From Ignelater luminosus (Eukaryota > Arthropoda > Insecta > Coleoptera > Elateridae): a stretch of DNA of 64,000 nt. A model generated the notes under the pieces. That model did not search any database, was not told the DNA's origin, and saw nothing but the letters and a program-made list of their open reading frames with translations. The DNA lies in the NCBI GenBank assembly GCA_011009095.1, contig VTPC01000679.1:1-64000 (forward strand). The letters are read 5' to 3'. The position numbers and the translations under genes were made by a program. Shown here piece by piece: positions 32,786 to 45,600 of the stretch (positions are counted from its first letter, which is position 1; each line of letters begins with the position of its first letter).

Positions 32786-35011
32786 TTTCGTTCTATAAGA
32801 AATAATAATTATGTTGTTATCATTATCATAAACTCTAAAATCAGAAAGATAATTCGATACATATGTGGATTTGATAGGGTTTCCTTAATCTGTTCTTCCT
32901 AGGTTTAACGGCCCCTATGTTACCTCATAGAGCGAAAATGAGCAAAGTTCGGCCCCCGAGCGAAATTAGGCCCACGTGAAACATTTGTGCTCACTCAGTA
33001 TATAAAGTGTTTATTGTTTTTTGCAAATGCAAATTTAGGTTGACTCGCTTAGAATTGTTCTTTTTCTCTTTATTAAAAATGTGCTCATTTCTGTTATAAA
33101 GGTTACGACTGGTGTTATTTTAATGTTCGGAAATAGCCACCTTTGCATTTTTCGTGGGAATTTTAGGTTAGAAAGAATATAAATGATTACAAGAATCAAA
33201 CAAGATAAAACTAGAATACGTAAGTATGATTTATTATTCTTTTAAATAGTTAATTACTTATGTAACTTTGCAGTACTAATTAGCGGTTATATTTTACAAA
33301 GGCGCATAAGTTTCGTAATAATTTTTAAAATTCTAGTTTCATTTTGTTTTGACAGACACTCTCATAAATTATTACAGATGCATGCATGCAAATCAGGTTT
33401 TATGGATCGTATTCTATCAATGAAATTATTTTTCTATTATGACGTAGTATAAATAGTTGAATAGTCTGTTAAGGCATTGAATCGTTTTCTTAATTTAATA
33501 AGAATGATTCTATTAACAAAAATAGTTGCGCGTGAAAGAAATTTTTTATATAAGTCAACGATTACGTTGATTATTATTTGTCTTGATCTTCAGGGGAAAT
33601 ATTCCAACTCCAAAAAAGGTTTTCAAGGTTTGTAAGGAGCATACCAACATTTCAGAACAAAAAAGCGCCCACAAAAAAAAACGTTAAAATTAATTACACA
33701 ATTTGATAAATATCTATTTAAAAAAGAAAAAATTAAGTTACTTGAACTTGCCAAATTCTGTTCTAAAATTAATTAATGCTACTTTCAAATGCATTCGTAA
33801 TAATGGTATAATAGTAGAAAGTGTATATGGAGATGTATGGAAGTTGGCAGGTGTAAGGTTAATCAAAGTATACGGTTTAAAGTGATACCCCTCAATTAGT
33901 CTGCATTAAACTGATAAGGCAGGGTCATTGGATTATGCGTTTACGTACCTGTTATAGTTAGCTATAAAGTGTACATAGTAGGAATAATTACATTAATTAG
34001 TCGGTGCTTATCTGGGTAAACAAATAAAATTAATTTTAAAGTGTTTATTTTAGCTATCGATACTTGTAATTTGAAAAGTATTATTTAGATTACAGTGAAG
34101 TTTTAGCATTGGGAATTGATATAACAAAGATAACTCTAACACACTGTGTAATTTAACTATAAAACAATTGTCATATTGGAGTAATTTGAAGATTTTTTGA
34201 AGAAAGGAAGTAATAGTTGTCAATTAGTAGATAGGCCATGCCGATTCTGAAACAATTCTAGTGTTATAGCTTTTGTGGTGCTTTTCAATAATTGTGAGCT
34301 CTAGAAGGGTTTTTGGAACTATCTGAAATGCTTTAAACAGTTTTAGAAGCAAAACATTAAATCATCATTATCACATATCAAACTGCACACATAAGTTCGT
34401 TTCTAGAATCGACTATTCTCTGCAATTTTTCTTAGTGACAAAGATAGATGTAGTGCTTGTAGAGTAGCTAAAACCTAGCAACTAAGCTTCTTTAGACAGT
34501 GTTTGCCAATACTTTGTATGTAATTCCTTTAATTACATTAACCTACCTATGTACCGGATCTTCTCGACTAAAGAACAGTCATACGTATATTCAACATTCT
34601 ATCTTAAAGTGTTTCATTTTTTCGCCTTTTCTTATCAATAACGATTAAGCTAGTAGAATGGACTGTAAAGAACTCGATTGAAAAAAGTTTAGCATCCTTC
34701 AGAGTTTGTTATTAGTCAGATCCACATGGTCAGTTATTAACGCTCCTAGAAAGGGTACAAAGACCATCTTCGTATTTGAAAATTTAACAAATTTCTCCCT
34801 TTACGGTTTTTAAGTCTAAAAAGTTTATCAATTGTCACGGCAAACCTATCTAAAGCTCCTATAGTCTGAACAAAATCAAATGTTTTCTAAGCTGATAGTT
34901 ATCTTTTAGTGCCCTCTAGTTATCAGAGTATAAGTCAATATACTCCTCAGTTCTACTGATTTTTTTCCTTATTTGTTATTAACAAAATTGTGGAAGTTTT
35001 TGCTTGAGATA
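32786..35011. other. No recognisable gene
   Basis: AT-rich, without motifs. 33378-33390 has a small ATGCATGCATGCA self-complementary run. Nothing else stands out. Confidence 0.45.
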
Positions 35012-35260
35012 CTAAATTCCATCAAGTTGAGTCTTTAATTGCTGATTGATCTTTTTAAGGAACTGAATTTCTTCAGCATGCTTTTTCTCTACAACCGTTC
35101 TCTGTTCAGCTGCTCTTCTTTCCGACTGTTCAGCTTTTTGCCTTACATCAGAAAGTTGGTATTCTAATACTACTTTTTCTTCTTTTAATTGATCTACGTC
35201 TTTTTGCAAATCTAAAGCAGATTTCTTTTCCATACTGGTTCCATGCTTGGGCCTACCTTA
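35012..35260 (-). pseudogene. C-terminal coiled coil of axonemal dynein light intermediate chain (DNALI1-like)
   Basis: A 73-codon minus-strand ORF is a continuous coiled coil (LQKDVDQLKEEKVVLEYQL, then EKKHAEEIQFLKK and NQQLKTQLDGI-stop). The ending EEIQFLKxxNQQLKxQLxGI is, as I know it, the diagnostic C-terminus of DNALI1/p33, an inner-arm axonemal dynein subunit of about 250 residues found in cilia and sperm tails. Only this last ~30% is present. Just upstream a stop interrupts the frame, while GCCCAAGCA..GAACCAG in another frame resembles the preceding LQAEQ, so either a frameshifted retropseudogene or a terminal exon with an unrecognised acceptor is possible. No stop interrupts the coil itself, which favours recent origin or real coding. 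No upstream exon was found to the right. Confidence 0.5.
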
Positions 35261-37340
35261 AGCTGCGTTTTGCCTTTACTTATCTGTGACAGGATTAGTG
35301 GTTTCCTTACATCTAATGGCAAAAAAATTGTAAAGTTATTTTAAAATTTTGCATACTTATCCAAATTTTACGTTGAACTTTGCTGTAAATACATTCATTT
35401 AATATAAATTTATCGCTTCGTCTTACTTTTTAATGTTTAGCAAGTTGTTTATATTGCTAACAGATATTTTTCTTTGGAGTTCCGATACGTTATTTTATGA
35501 CCCGAACGTGCTTTGTGCTGTTCTAAATCTTTGTTATATTTTTTGATTCTTATCGTTTCGAAGAAGTTTTATTTACATTTAACTTTATTTCCAAGAAACA
35601 ACATGTTCGTAATTTGCTAATTCGTGTCTGGCAGAAGACAGTTCTACATTAAAGAAATGATATGTGGTAGTTTTCCATTGTCCAATTTATCGTCTGTATT
35701 TTGCTTGGAGATATCGTGTGCAACTGACTTCTTTATTTTGTCAAACTGCTTCCTTTGTATCGCTTTGGTGTGTTCTTCAGGGGAGTCAAAAGCCCGAGGC
35801 TTCTAGCAACCAACATAATATTTGATTTTCTGATTAAAGCTTTGTTTCTAGTTTTGAAAGATGAGAAAGAGGTTGGAGATTTATAAAGTTTATTTTATTT
35901 TAAGTTACCGAACCAACATAGGTTCCTTGGTAAGTAAAAGAGAATACAATTTAGTCTCCGAACACGATTTTTGAGTGTTTATCTACAGGGTGGTATTTTG
36001 AATGAACCCTATATACAGAGTGTTCGTCGATGTGGGGACAGGTCGGCGGATTACATCGTTTTGTGTGGTACTGTTTCCTGGCGCCCTTTTGGTATTTCTT
36101 TTAGATTTCTTAGCTAAGAGCTGAGTTTTAGGTTCAGATATGGACATGAATGCCTGGATTATTTTCTATCTTGGAACCTACTCCCGTCTTCGACATGAGC
36201 TATGGGCTTCAACATCTACCAATATCTGGCTTATACGGGGATTATGCCTCTTTCTCGACTTTTTGCCGTTACAAAATATTAAATACAATACTTTATTTAC
36301 CGTAGCATTATCCTTGCATTCTACGTGCAGCCTACCTTAATTCAGACTCTTGGAATAACTAAATGATCTTGTTTAATTGCTTATTACACTTCAGCACTAA
36401 ATTTGTTTAAGTTTATAAGGCTTGGGATATTTATAGTGGATCCGGAATCTGAGGTTGTTTACACTACTACGCCATCTGAAATAGAATACGGATTGGAATA
36501 CTTCAGTAGCTAAAGATTCACAAGATTGACGAAATCATAAAATTGTTGGCTAATAACAAACAAGGTATGCAAGACTTCTAGGTGACCAAGAGTTGCTTTA
36601 CCATAACCACAAAGAGCTTGTAGGCTCTCCAAGCCTATAAGATGATCTAAAATCGATATTGTTTCTTAAATATTTATTTTTTTCATTAATATTTATGAAA
36701 TTTCTAATTAGCTAGCAACGCTACGGAAACATCCACAAAAAGTCATAACCAGAAGATTTCAAGCAGTCTAAGCTTTAGACCAGGGATAGACAAACTTGGC
36801 GTCAAGCCGAATTTAACAAAACAATTTACCTTTGACATTCAAAATTCTTAAAAGACTTTGATTGAAACACAATAATTTGGACTTCCCTTTAAGCTTTAAG
36901 TTAGGGTTGACCTCAAGATTTACTGTAGCTTGAGACAACTTCAGGTTTTTGCATCCTTGCACTTTCCACCAAGCAATATTACAACCCAGAAGAGTTAGAG
37001 TAAAAGTAACCGTTAGTAAACAGAAATTCATCATCGGTTCAAATAACTAAATTTACTCAACAAAACCAACTTCTGTTTTCCTTTCAGAAGGTTGGATAAC
37101 AGAGAAAGAGTTATTTTCAGTAGCTGAAAAAATATTTCATTATATTCTTCGTGAGGATCACACTGCCAATAACCACCAAAGTGGTAATAAATCAGTTCAA
37201 AAGCAATTAAACAGGTTTCATGCTTTGGTCTCATCAAAGTCTAAATTCTGTACCAAACTTTCACTTGATTTTAATTACTTCGTGCATATTGCATTAGAAG
37301 GAATCTCATTGTGTTTGAAAATACATCAGAATGTCGCAGT
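35261..37340. other. No recognisable gene
   Basis: AT-rich spacer. Near 35988-36020, CTACAGGGTGGT and TATACAGAGTGTTCG are two MITE-type ends like those of the 8.78 kb foldback, close together and in the same orientation. Confidence 0.4.
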
Positions 37341-37346
37341 TCAAAA

Positions 37347-37438
37347 ACGTCATATCAGGATATAAAAAGACGTAGACGTCTTTTTGACGTAATACTAAAA
37401 AATAAAATTTTTAAACAGAAGTGACGTGTTCATGACGT
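37347..37438. promoter_or_regulatory. Cluster of CRE/ATF sites (TGACGT) around a 22-bp palindrome
   Basis: Within 92 bp, TGACGT or ACGTCA occurs at 37347-37352, 37385-37390, 37422-37427 and 37433-37438, with two more ACGT cores in GACGTAGACGTC (37369-37380). The latter sits inside perfect 10-bp arms AAAAAGACGT / ACGTCTTTTT separated by AG (37364-37385). This density is far above expectation in AT-rich DNA. No gene start is visible nearby. Confidence 0.4.
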
Positions 37439-37440
37439 TT

Positions 37441-38945
37441 ATTATTCGTATTTGTTATCGACGACGAGTCAGGTTTAATTAATCAGATGATTACGACATT
37501 ATTCTGCTCTAGACAAAAGGAATTCACAGTTATAAGTAGATACAACCATGTCATCCGTATTTGTCTTCCTTTAAAATTTATATGATCTTGTGAAAACAAA
37601 ATAAAATACAACAGGTACCTATATATCTTTCACTTTAGGATTTCACGTAATTCTTAGAAAAAAGATTTTATAAGAATGTGTCCAGAAATCAAGAAGCTGA
37701 TTTCTTTTGTTGCAAAGAGTTTTTTTTAGAAAATTTTGTCAACGAGTTAAATGGTAATACATTCGAGCTGTTGGATGAGACCCTGTCGGCACCCTTGTTG
37801 CGTCTGCTTTTTACCGATTCTGAGCCCTCATATCAGTCGCCTTGGTGGTTTTATGTCTAAGCAAACATTAAAGGTTGCCTGTAACTGAATAATAATTTTG
37901 GAATTTGATACTTTTGCCAATATCATATTGCTAATGTAGGCTCATGTAAACACTTGATCTTCACGAACGCTGGAGCCGTTTCTAGTAGCTAGTGATATCA
38001 AACATCTACTTAAATAATAAAATAAAGTTTTTGTTTAGAAGAAGGAGAAGGAAATGGTAAGGAACTTTTTAAATTTTTGAATTTGAAAATCTGCTATTAG
38101 TTCTACTAAAATTATGGATTTGTTGATTTTAACATTACATTTCGGTATTTTAGAATTTTGGCGTTAAATTTGCAAATTGCGTAATTAAAGAAAACACCCT
38201 GTCTAAAGTTGAGTTATAGCTAAGGTTACTAATTTTGATAAATTTTATTAAGCAAAGTACTTATTTGATGAAACTCGGAAGCAATTAGCGTAATTCTAAC
38301 CTCTACTTTTCCATTCCTCCGGAACCTCTTGAAAAATTCACATTTTCCTTCTCGTTCACTTATTTGAACGCATTAAATAAGATTCTTCTCTCTTAGTTTA
38401 TTTAAATTGTTTTTAACCTTCAAGTTACTAATTTTCTTTTCTGTAAGATGATTCTTAAATATGTAATGAGATAGTATTGACGTCCTTTGCTTTGAATTTC
38501 GTTTTGCCTACAAAGCACAGTTTTGTTAGCTAAAAGGTCACAGCTTGGCAGAGCAAGATTTAATTAAAACGCAAAAATATTTAAAGCATCCATTAATTGC
38601 TTTTTTTTATTTGTGGGGGTTCTTTTAAAATTTTATTATTGAAATAAATAAGGTTTAACGGTTTTAGATGATAATTAAATTACAAGGGTTGCGTTCGTGC
38701 CTTTGTTTATCAATTCTATGTGGGTGTGATTGATTTCGGTCTCACAATCAGTTAAAATTCAAATTCAGAAGTTCATTTTCGGTTCCTATATACGTAACAA
38801 ATTTATTGGTTATTGTAAACATTTCTCTCCCCGTATAATTAGAAATAAGCCGTTTCAAAATTATCCCGTGTTGGATGTAGATGTTTCTCGCAGTTTTCTG
38901 TCCCGGAAAAAGGAAGGAAAACGTATACCATTCCGTAGAGTGGTG
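37441..38945. other. No recognisable gene
   Basis: AT-rich spacer with one isolated MITE-type end (AACACCCTGTCTAA near 38194) and no usable ORF. Confidence 0.4.
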
Positions 38946-38949
38946 TAGT

Positions 38950-39255
38950 TTAGTGCATTCTTATTCCGCACGGGAAGCGGCTTAAAAACGAAACGTTCCG
39001 ATACAAAGGTCAATAAATTATCCCCTCTTTGTACTAATTAAAGGCTTTACATTGTGGTTAATTAATGTTTATTTTAATCGCAGATAAAAGATGTAATTTA
39101 ATTATAGTCTCGATATCTCATCGTAGCCGATGTTTAGAGCGAGGGTTACGGAATTCGCGGTCCCTTATAAACATATCAGGCCCTAATTTACAGCCAGCCT
39201 TTGCTGGGCCGCTACCGGAATAGAATTCTAATTAGTGCGAAATACTCACAGGCAA
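38950..39255. promoter_or_regulatory. Candidate cis-regulatory module
   Basis: A non-coding block with even base composition and many different transcription-factor-like words: two GGTTAATTAATG/ACTAATTAAAG homeodomain cores (39036-39070), GCAGATAAAAG GATA-type (39081), TTTATTTTAATCGC, CGATATCTCATCG, CTTATAAACATATCA and GAATTCTAATTAG. There are no ORFs. It looks like a typical insect enhancer; conservation data would be needed to support this. Confidence 0.3.
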
Positions 39256-40690
39256 AACAGTTTAAAATGTTTTTACTATTATCGTTATTGCCTCTTTTTG
39301 TTTTAATGATGCGATAATTCTTATGTTGTGCTTCTATTGCCTAGACGATACTAATAAATTTTTATTTCAATATGCTTGTTGCGTACCAGGTTAGAGTAAT
39401 TGTTATTACTATACATGAATACGCAAGTTCCTTAGGTGTTAGGTAGCTATTTTGCTCTATATTTGCCTAATTTGTGTAGCATTTAGAAACATTAAATTAT
39501 GCAGTAGATCTACAGAGAGTGTTTAGACGTTTGGGAAATATAGGGCTATAACTTATGTTTTTCTTACCATTAGGATTTCGTACGTCGTAATAAATACAAA
39601 GTTGGCTAAATTGGAAAAACTTGATTTATTATTCGACAATAATTATAGATTTATAGATAATCTTTTGTTTTTGAAAGTTATTAGATAAAAAGCGTTATTA
39701 AATCAATTTCTCACTGCTATTAAATTTAATTTTTGTTGTCATTGCGTCTAGTTCTTTAAAATGCAATAAATTACAATATGAAGTCATTGAGAACTGAATA
39801 ATGGTAACTACTTTACAATAGTCTGTGTTCCTCATCAAATAAATTCTGATCATTGACAGATTTTTAAGTGGGCCTGTTGAAGAAAAACGACAAAGATAAT
39901 GACAAAGTCTAACCTGAAGAATATGTTATACGTGGATTAGATATGTGTGATACTCACCAAGCGAACGCGTCACTAGTTCTCACTGAAAATGAGTGTGGTT
40001 CAAATATAATACCAGGTCCAAACACCAAAACACCCAGCTTACACTTACTTTAAGAAATAGTAGCTCAATGATAAGAGTCAATGTCAAAATCGGGAGTAAG
40101 ATTGTTGGTGCTATCCGCAGTTTGTTGCAACACCCCTGAAAATCCTATGGGTAATCCACAAGGTACAATTAAATTTTAGATATTTTGACCTCTGGAAAAG
40201 ATACAATTTTATATGTAGTCTTAACTATACTTACCTTTCATTAATATTCTTCAAATAACTCACAAGTTCTCTTTCTTGCTAAGGACTGAATGTTGGTTCA
40301 TAACAAAGTTGGCATCTTCTCTACGTTTTTTTACGTAGTGCTCTAATGTAGTTTGCGGCGCACCAAAACTAAGTGAAGCACGTTAATACCCCATTTGACC
40401 AGTCAATACTACTTTAACACCCTTTTGCATATTTTCAGTTGACAAGTTTTGTTCATCTGAAAATAATCATGATAACTGTAAGTACCACAAAACACACAAA
40501 TAGGGTATCCCATATTACCCTACCCTATTTTGTCCAAAACTATTGTTAGAGGTTATGAGTCAAATTATGATTACTAGTGGACTTAATTAGGTGAGATTTC
40601 TATTCACAAATGTAGCTTAAGTGTCCGCTGTTATATGAAAACCAGCGTAAAGGATTCATTACATTGAACAATAACTTATCTTCGCCTAAA
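39256..40690. other. No recognisable gene
   Basis: AT-rich. Short frames only. Confidence 0.4.
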
Positions 40691-41354
40691 TCTTCGGCAA
40701 AAATACAACAACACAACTGAAGCTCGCTCCACTGCACTCTCTGACGTACACGCGACTTCTGGGATGTTGACGCCTACTTCAGCCGATCAAGCAGCGTGTT
40801 TGATCAGCGTCTGTGGAAATTCAGATAGATGGAAGCAGTTTCACTGCTATATAAACCAGCTAGCTAGCTAGTGTTACCGGCTAGCTCGTCGGACGGCAAT
40901 GTTTGGCGTGGCTGGGGGGGAGAGCGCTAGATGACGGCGTCTCAGGCTGGATGTTCGCGCGTTCTGAAAAGAACGGCCTTTTGAAGCGGCGAATTTTTGG
41001 ACTTCATTTATTTTGAAAAAGCAAAAGTTTTTAATCTTACTTTTACTTTAATTTTATGTAAGGGTTTGTTGAAAGAAATGTAGGACAGGAGAAATGGTTG
41101 GGATAAAGTTGTTTAAAAGAAACCCACTTTGCTATTGTAGTGGTAGGGTCGACCGGCGAACAGGTAGTTGGATGAATGGTTAAGGGAAGTAGGTCGCTGC
41201 GGACAAAGAGGGTTGTAGCAGGACGGGTTGAATGAATTTAGGTCAGGATGGTTGGAAGGTTGTTGGCCGAGTTTTTAAATAAGGAGCGTTAGAAGACGAG
41301 AGCTTGGATAAGAGGTATGAAAACTGGAGTATAAGAGGTACAAGAGCTGGGGTA
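40691..41354. other. GC-richer composite flank left of mariner
   Basis: GC content rises abruptly at about 40700. TATATAAACC at 40850 lies just before a GCTAGCTAGCTAG run, and G-rich text continues to the mariner. Right of the mariner similar G-rich text runs to about 42780, where GTATCACTAGCTAG is an inverse of CTAGCTAGTGTTAC at 40864 (13 of 14). The mariner may sit inside a larger unnamed element, but the evidence is thin. Confidence 0.3.
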
Positions 41355-42629
41355 TACCAGGTGTATACCTATGAAATGAGACTTTCAGCTATTAGACCAC
41401 AGATGTCGCTAGGAGTATTTTTAAACTGTCCCAAATGTCTTATTTTTTTCGTCTGTCATCTGTCAACAATATTCAATTCATTGTTTGTGATGTTTCATAC
41501 TACAACGCATTTTTTTCGCTCTTAAAAATGTCGAATTTCGTGCCTTCAAACTACGATTTGCGGACATCGTTGATTTTCTGTTATCAATTGAAGAAAAACG
41601 CTTCTCAAGCTCATCAAATGCTTATAGAAGCTTACGGTGGACATGCTCTAAGCAGAGCACAGTGCTTCAGGTGGTTTGAAAAATTCCGAAGTGGTGATTT
41701 TAGCGTGGAGAACGAGGAACGTGGCCGGCCACCGAAAAAGTTTGAGGACACCGAATTGCAAGCATTGTTGAATGAAGATGATGGTCAAACGCAAGAAATG
41801 ATGGCAGAGTAGTTGGGAGTGACCCAAAAAACCATTTGCAAACGTTTGAAAGACATGGGCATGATTTTAAAGGTCGGAAGATGGGTGCCGCATGAACTGA
41901 CTGAAAGGCAGCAAGAGAACCGAAAAACCACTTGTGAAATGCTGATCTCCCGGTTCAAAAGGAAGTCTTTTTTGCATCGAATCGTTACGGGTGTATTTCT
42001 CCAATCCCAAGCGTAAACGATCGTATGGTCCGCCCGGCCACAAGCCAAAATCAACGGCCAAACCAAATCGCTTCGGCCGCAAGGCAATGCTGTGTGTTTT
42101 CTGGGATCAGCATGGTATGATTTGGTACGAGCTATTAAAACCAGGTGAAACAGTTGACGGTGCACGCTACCAACGACAATTGGCCGATTTGAACAGCGCT
42201 ATACACCGAAAACGCCCAGAATATGCCGATCGGCGTCACAAAGTAATTTTTCTTGATGACCATGCACCACCACATCGAACAAGAGCGACCCGGGAATTGG
42301 TGGAGACGTACGATTGGGAACCGCTGGTGCATGCGGCTTACTCACCAGACTTGGCGCCTTCCGATTATCATTTGTTTGCATCGATGGGCCACGCACTTTC
42401 CGAGCAGCGCTTCAATTCTCACGAAGAAGCCAAAAAATGGCTCGATGGTTGGTTTGCGGCCAAAGACGGCCAATTTTTTTGGCGCGGCATTCACAAATTG
42501 CCTGAGAGATGGGTAAAATGTGTCGCTAGCGATGGCTATTATTTTGAAGATTAAATTCGTAACCATTTTTTGTTAATAAACGTTTAAAATTGAAAAAAAA
42601 GTCTCATTTCATAGGTATACACCTATGTA
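41355..42629 (+). mobile_element. Mariner transposon, mauritiana type, full length but defective
   Basis: The element spans 41357-42627 (1271 bp, the usual ~1.3 kb) with TA at 41355-41356 and 42628-42629. Its inverted ends share AGGTGTATACCTATGAAATG (41359 onward) and continue AGACTTT, with only the outermost two or three bases differing. It holds one transposase pseudogene in the plus direction. Confidence 0.9.
41528..42554 (+). pseudogene. Mariner transposase (mauritiana subfamily), disrupted
   Basis: DDD-type transposase that would cut and paste the element at TA sites. Reading from ATG 41528: helix-turn-helix region with FCYQLKKNASQAHQML and the HTH-typical RWFEKFRSGDFSVENEERG; then TAG at 41810-41812 (codon 95); then WVPHELTERQ, the mariner WVPHEL box, and RKSFLHRIVTG (about 41960-41990). 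About 10-13 nt are missing right after IVTG, removing the GDEKW first catalytic Asp and shifting the frame. The shifted frame (from 41991) carries SNPKRKRSY, MLCVFWDQHG, FLDDHAPPH (second Asp kept) and YSPDLAPSDYHLF (third Asp), ending FED-stop at 42554. The wording is closest to the Mos1/mauritiana group (345 residues). It cannot make active enzyme. Confidence 0.9.
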
Positions 42630-45600
42630 AGAGAGCGATTGGGTGAGAGGCGCGGGTTTTTATATGATTTTAAGGGTAATAAAATTGGGATGGTTGTAGG
42701 AAAGGAAAGTCGGGGTTGAATTGGTCAGTGGATGGAAGTTAGGTCAATTAACCCCCCTGTAGAGTGTATCACTAGCTAGAATTGGTAGCGTATGTTGTCA
42801 AAATTTTACTCGACGTTTGCCAATCTGCCGAATGCACCCATGTCTTGGTACTACAGACCAACGTTTCTCAGAATCTTTTGGGTAATGCATCACTGTAAAG
42901 TTGTACAGTTCGATATTTCGAGACTCGGCCAAAATTAATTAAAATAAACTGGACGTTGCCTAGAACTCTAGTGCGTACTTTTGGTGAAGCCCGAAATGCA
43001 GATCTACCAGATTGGTTTCGAAAAGCTCGACCGGTATGAAACACCCAAAACCTAGACAATCGAGTCGACCCAGAAAGTTTAACAAACAGGAAAGACACGG
43101 TCCATATTAGAAGTTAGATTGATTCAAAAGGCCGAAGGGGTTTTGACAGACGGATTACGTCACGAAACCTTTTTTGTAATAAAATGCACTTTTCTTTAAT
43201 ACCGTTTATTAAAGAGGAAAGGTTTTAAAGCTATTTGTTCTTCCGACACTAGAGAGATTTAGATCAAACCATCTATAACGATTTTAAATATGTATTGGGT
43301 TTAAGTACATAGTTTGGGTATGAGCATAGAGATTCTTTTAGCGTAATGATTAAAAAATACATTTTGATCTTCCTTCTGTTAGTATCGTTTCACGATAGAA
43401 TGAGTTAGTAAGAGAAAATTTAATTTTCCTTTTTATTTTTTATTATTTTCTCATTTCTGATGGAAGAATCTGACTGGTTTGAAAAATCAGAATAAATTCA
43501 GTTTTACATATACATAATATTACATACGAATCCAAGTTCTCATCATAATTCCGGAAAACTATGTATGTGTAATTTAGAATTCGAAAGAAAAACCCTAAAG
43601 AAAAAAAGACAAAGACGATATTAAATTTTATGCTCGAAAGCATCTTTAGAAATTATTAGAAGTGAAATATATGGAAGGAAAGCACAGTATAATTCTAATA
43701 AATCAGAAAAGTTCGTTCACTGCCTTGCAAATTAAAATTTCAATGTGAAAGCCCAAAAGTTTTTCAATCAACATTTCGTAACTGCTTTATTACTTGAAAT
43801 TCGCACTTTATACAAGGTATAACTTAATTTGGTTGTAAATTAAGTGATAAATGTCTTATTTTCTTTCCTCATCATAATTTCTACTATTTTAATAGACTAT
43901 GCAAAAAGAGTAAAAACATAAAAATTGCATTTGCACGAAGAAATTAAAGTTTTATGACAAAAATAAAAGTGATGTGGAATTAGTTTCGGAATTAAATCAA
44001 TCTTATGCAAACTGTAAGTAATTTCATATTATTCGAGATGGAACTTTTATATGCAGACATTTTATTATCACGGAATCATGAACCGTAATGTAGAATCATG
44101 TCGCATATGCCATATTCCCGGTTTATGAGAGTCAACGACTTGGAGTTTTGTCTGGTTAGAGGCGATGAGTTTTTTATTTCCTTTTGTTTTTCAAAAAAAA
44201 AAACAAACACCTTTGGATATAACGGTCCGTGCAGATGAAATTTCCATTTTAAATCAAAACGAAATGGTGACAAAGAGCAATTTGTTCAGTCTAATATAAT
44301 AAACAAAATTAGTCATTTACTGGTAGTAAAGTTTTTCAAAGAACATAATCCTGTTATTTTTAAACGAAGGAAAATTCATGACATCGAATTTTCGCTCATG
44401 TTTAATTCACATTTCGTGCTATAAAAATCATTATACGTAATAAATCGAATTGAAAACATTCCTATTACTAAAAATTCTGTTTTTATCATAGTTACTATGT
44501 AAATATTAGTTTAATTACTTTTATTAAAATGAGTATTTTTCAAGCTATTTTGAGCTTTATAAATTTTATCTCGCAATTTTATTTAAATCATCAAAGGCGA
44601 AAGACCTTGATGACAACTGAAAATACTAAAGCCGCTATTGTTTCTGAACTGGCCTATTCAAAGCTTATACACTTGTCTCAAGAAACTTTTTGCGACGTTC
44701 AACATTCCATTAAGAGGAACGAATCTCAATAATAGCCAAGATTCTTTGTGTACATTAAATCATTAATACTTAATTGGAGAAGGATCCCAATGTTAAAAGG
44801 TTTTTATTGACCCAGAACAGCATTGCTGAGACAAGCGGTTGTAGGTGACCATTTGCACTTATAAAGATGTGTTCTTGAAAAAAGCATGTTTTTTCACTGG
44901 AATAGTGTTTTAAACAAACAGATTGTCTTTACCAACTCTCAAACTCAATCTGGTATCTTTTCTGGCCTTTCTTCTTCTTTCTTCACAAATCAAATCAAAA
45001 CATGAGATACACAATTGACATAAAATTCCCTCATAATGCCAAAAACGCTGTTTTTGGTCCAAGACACTCTTTTAGCTCTGTGCAATACCTTTTTTAAGTT
45101 GTCATTTTTTTCTTCTTCACTCTTAACTGTTAACTCTGACTATTTTCTAATCTCCTAGAAAATTGCCACATTCGTCATGATTAACAAACCTATACTTTTG
45201 CTCAGTGTCATCGACAGAGTATTTAAAATAATAATTTTCAATAGACTTATTCAATTTTTGAAAAACAAGAGGAAACTCTCGAATTACTAGTTTGACTTTG
45301 GCAAATCTCCTTAATATACCTCTGGCAAGGTCTGCCATGAAAGTGGTTTCTAGCATCTTGCTAACACCGTCATCATGACGTTTTTCCTTTATCACAGACA
45401 AGCTGAAGTTATTAGAAGATTATTATTTTCTCCGCTTCTGTTTTTCCTTATACTGCCAAAACATCTCCATGTCAGTAAGTCCAGCTACTTCAATCATGCA
45501 ATTTTTTTTCTCAGTCTACTAGTATCAACTGCAAGATCCATAGTTTCCATATTGGAAAATAAAATCTGATCTGTCAAAAACCACTTAATCCTTTTCTGCC

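Noticed and set aside
41785-42566. Several ORFs of 60-126 codons overlapping the first mariner on other frames
   Set aside because: They are shadows of the transposase reading frame, whose DDD motifs are clear on the plus strand.
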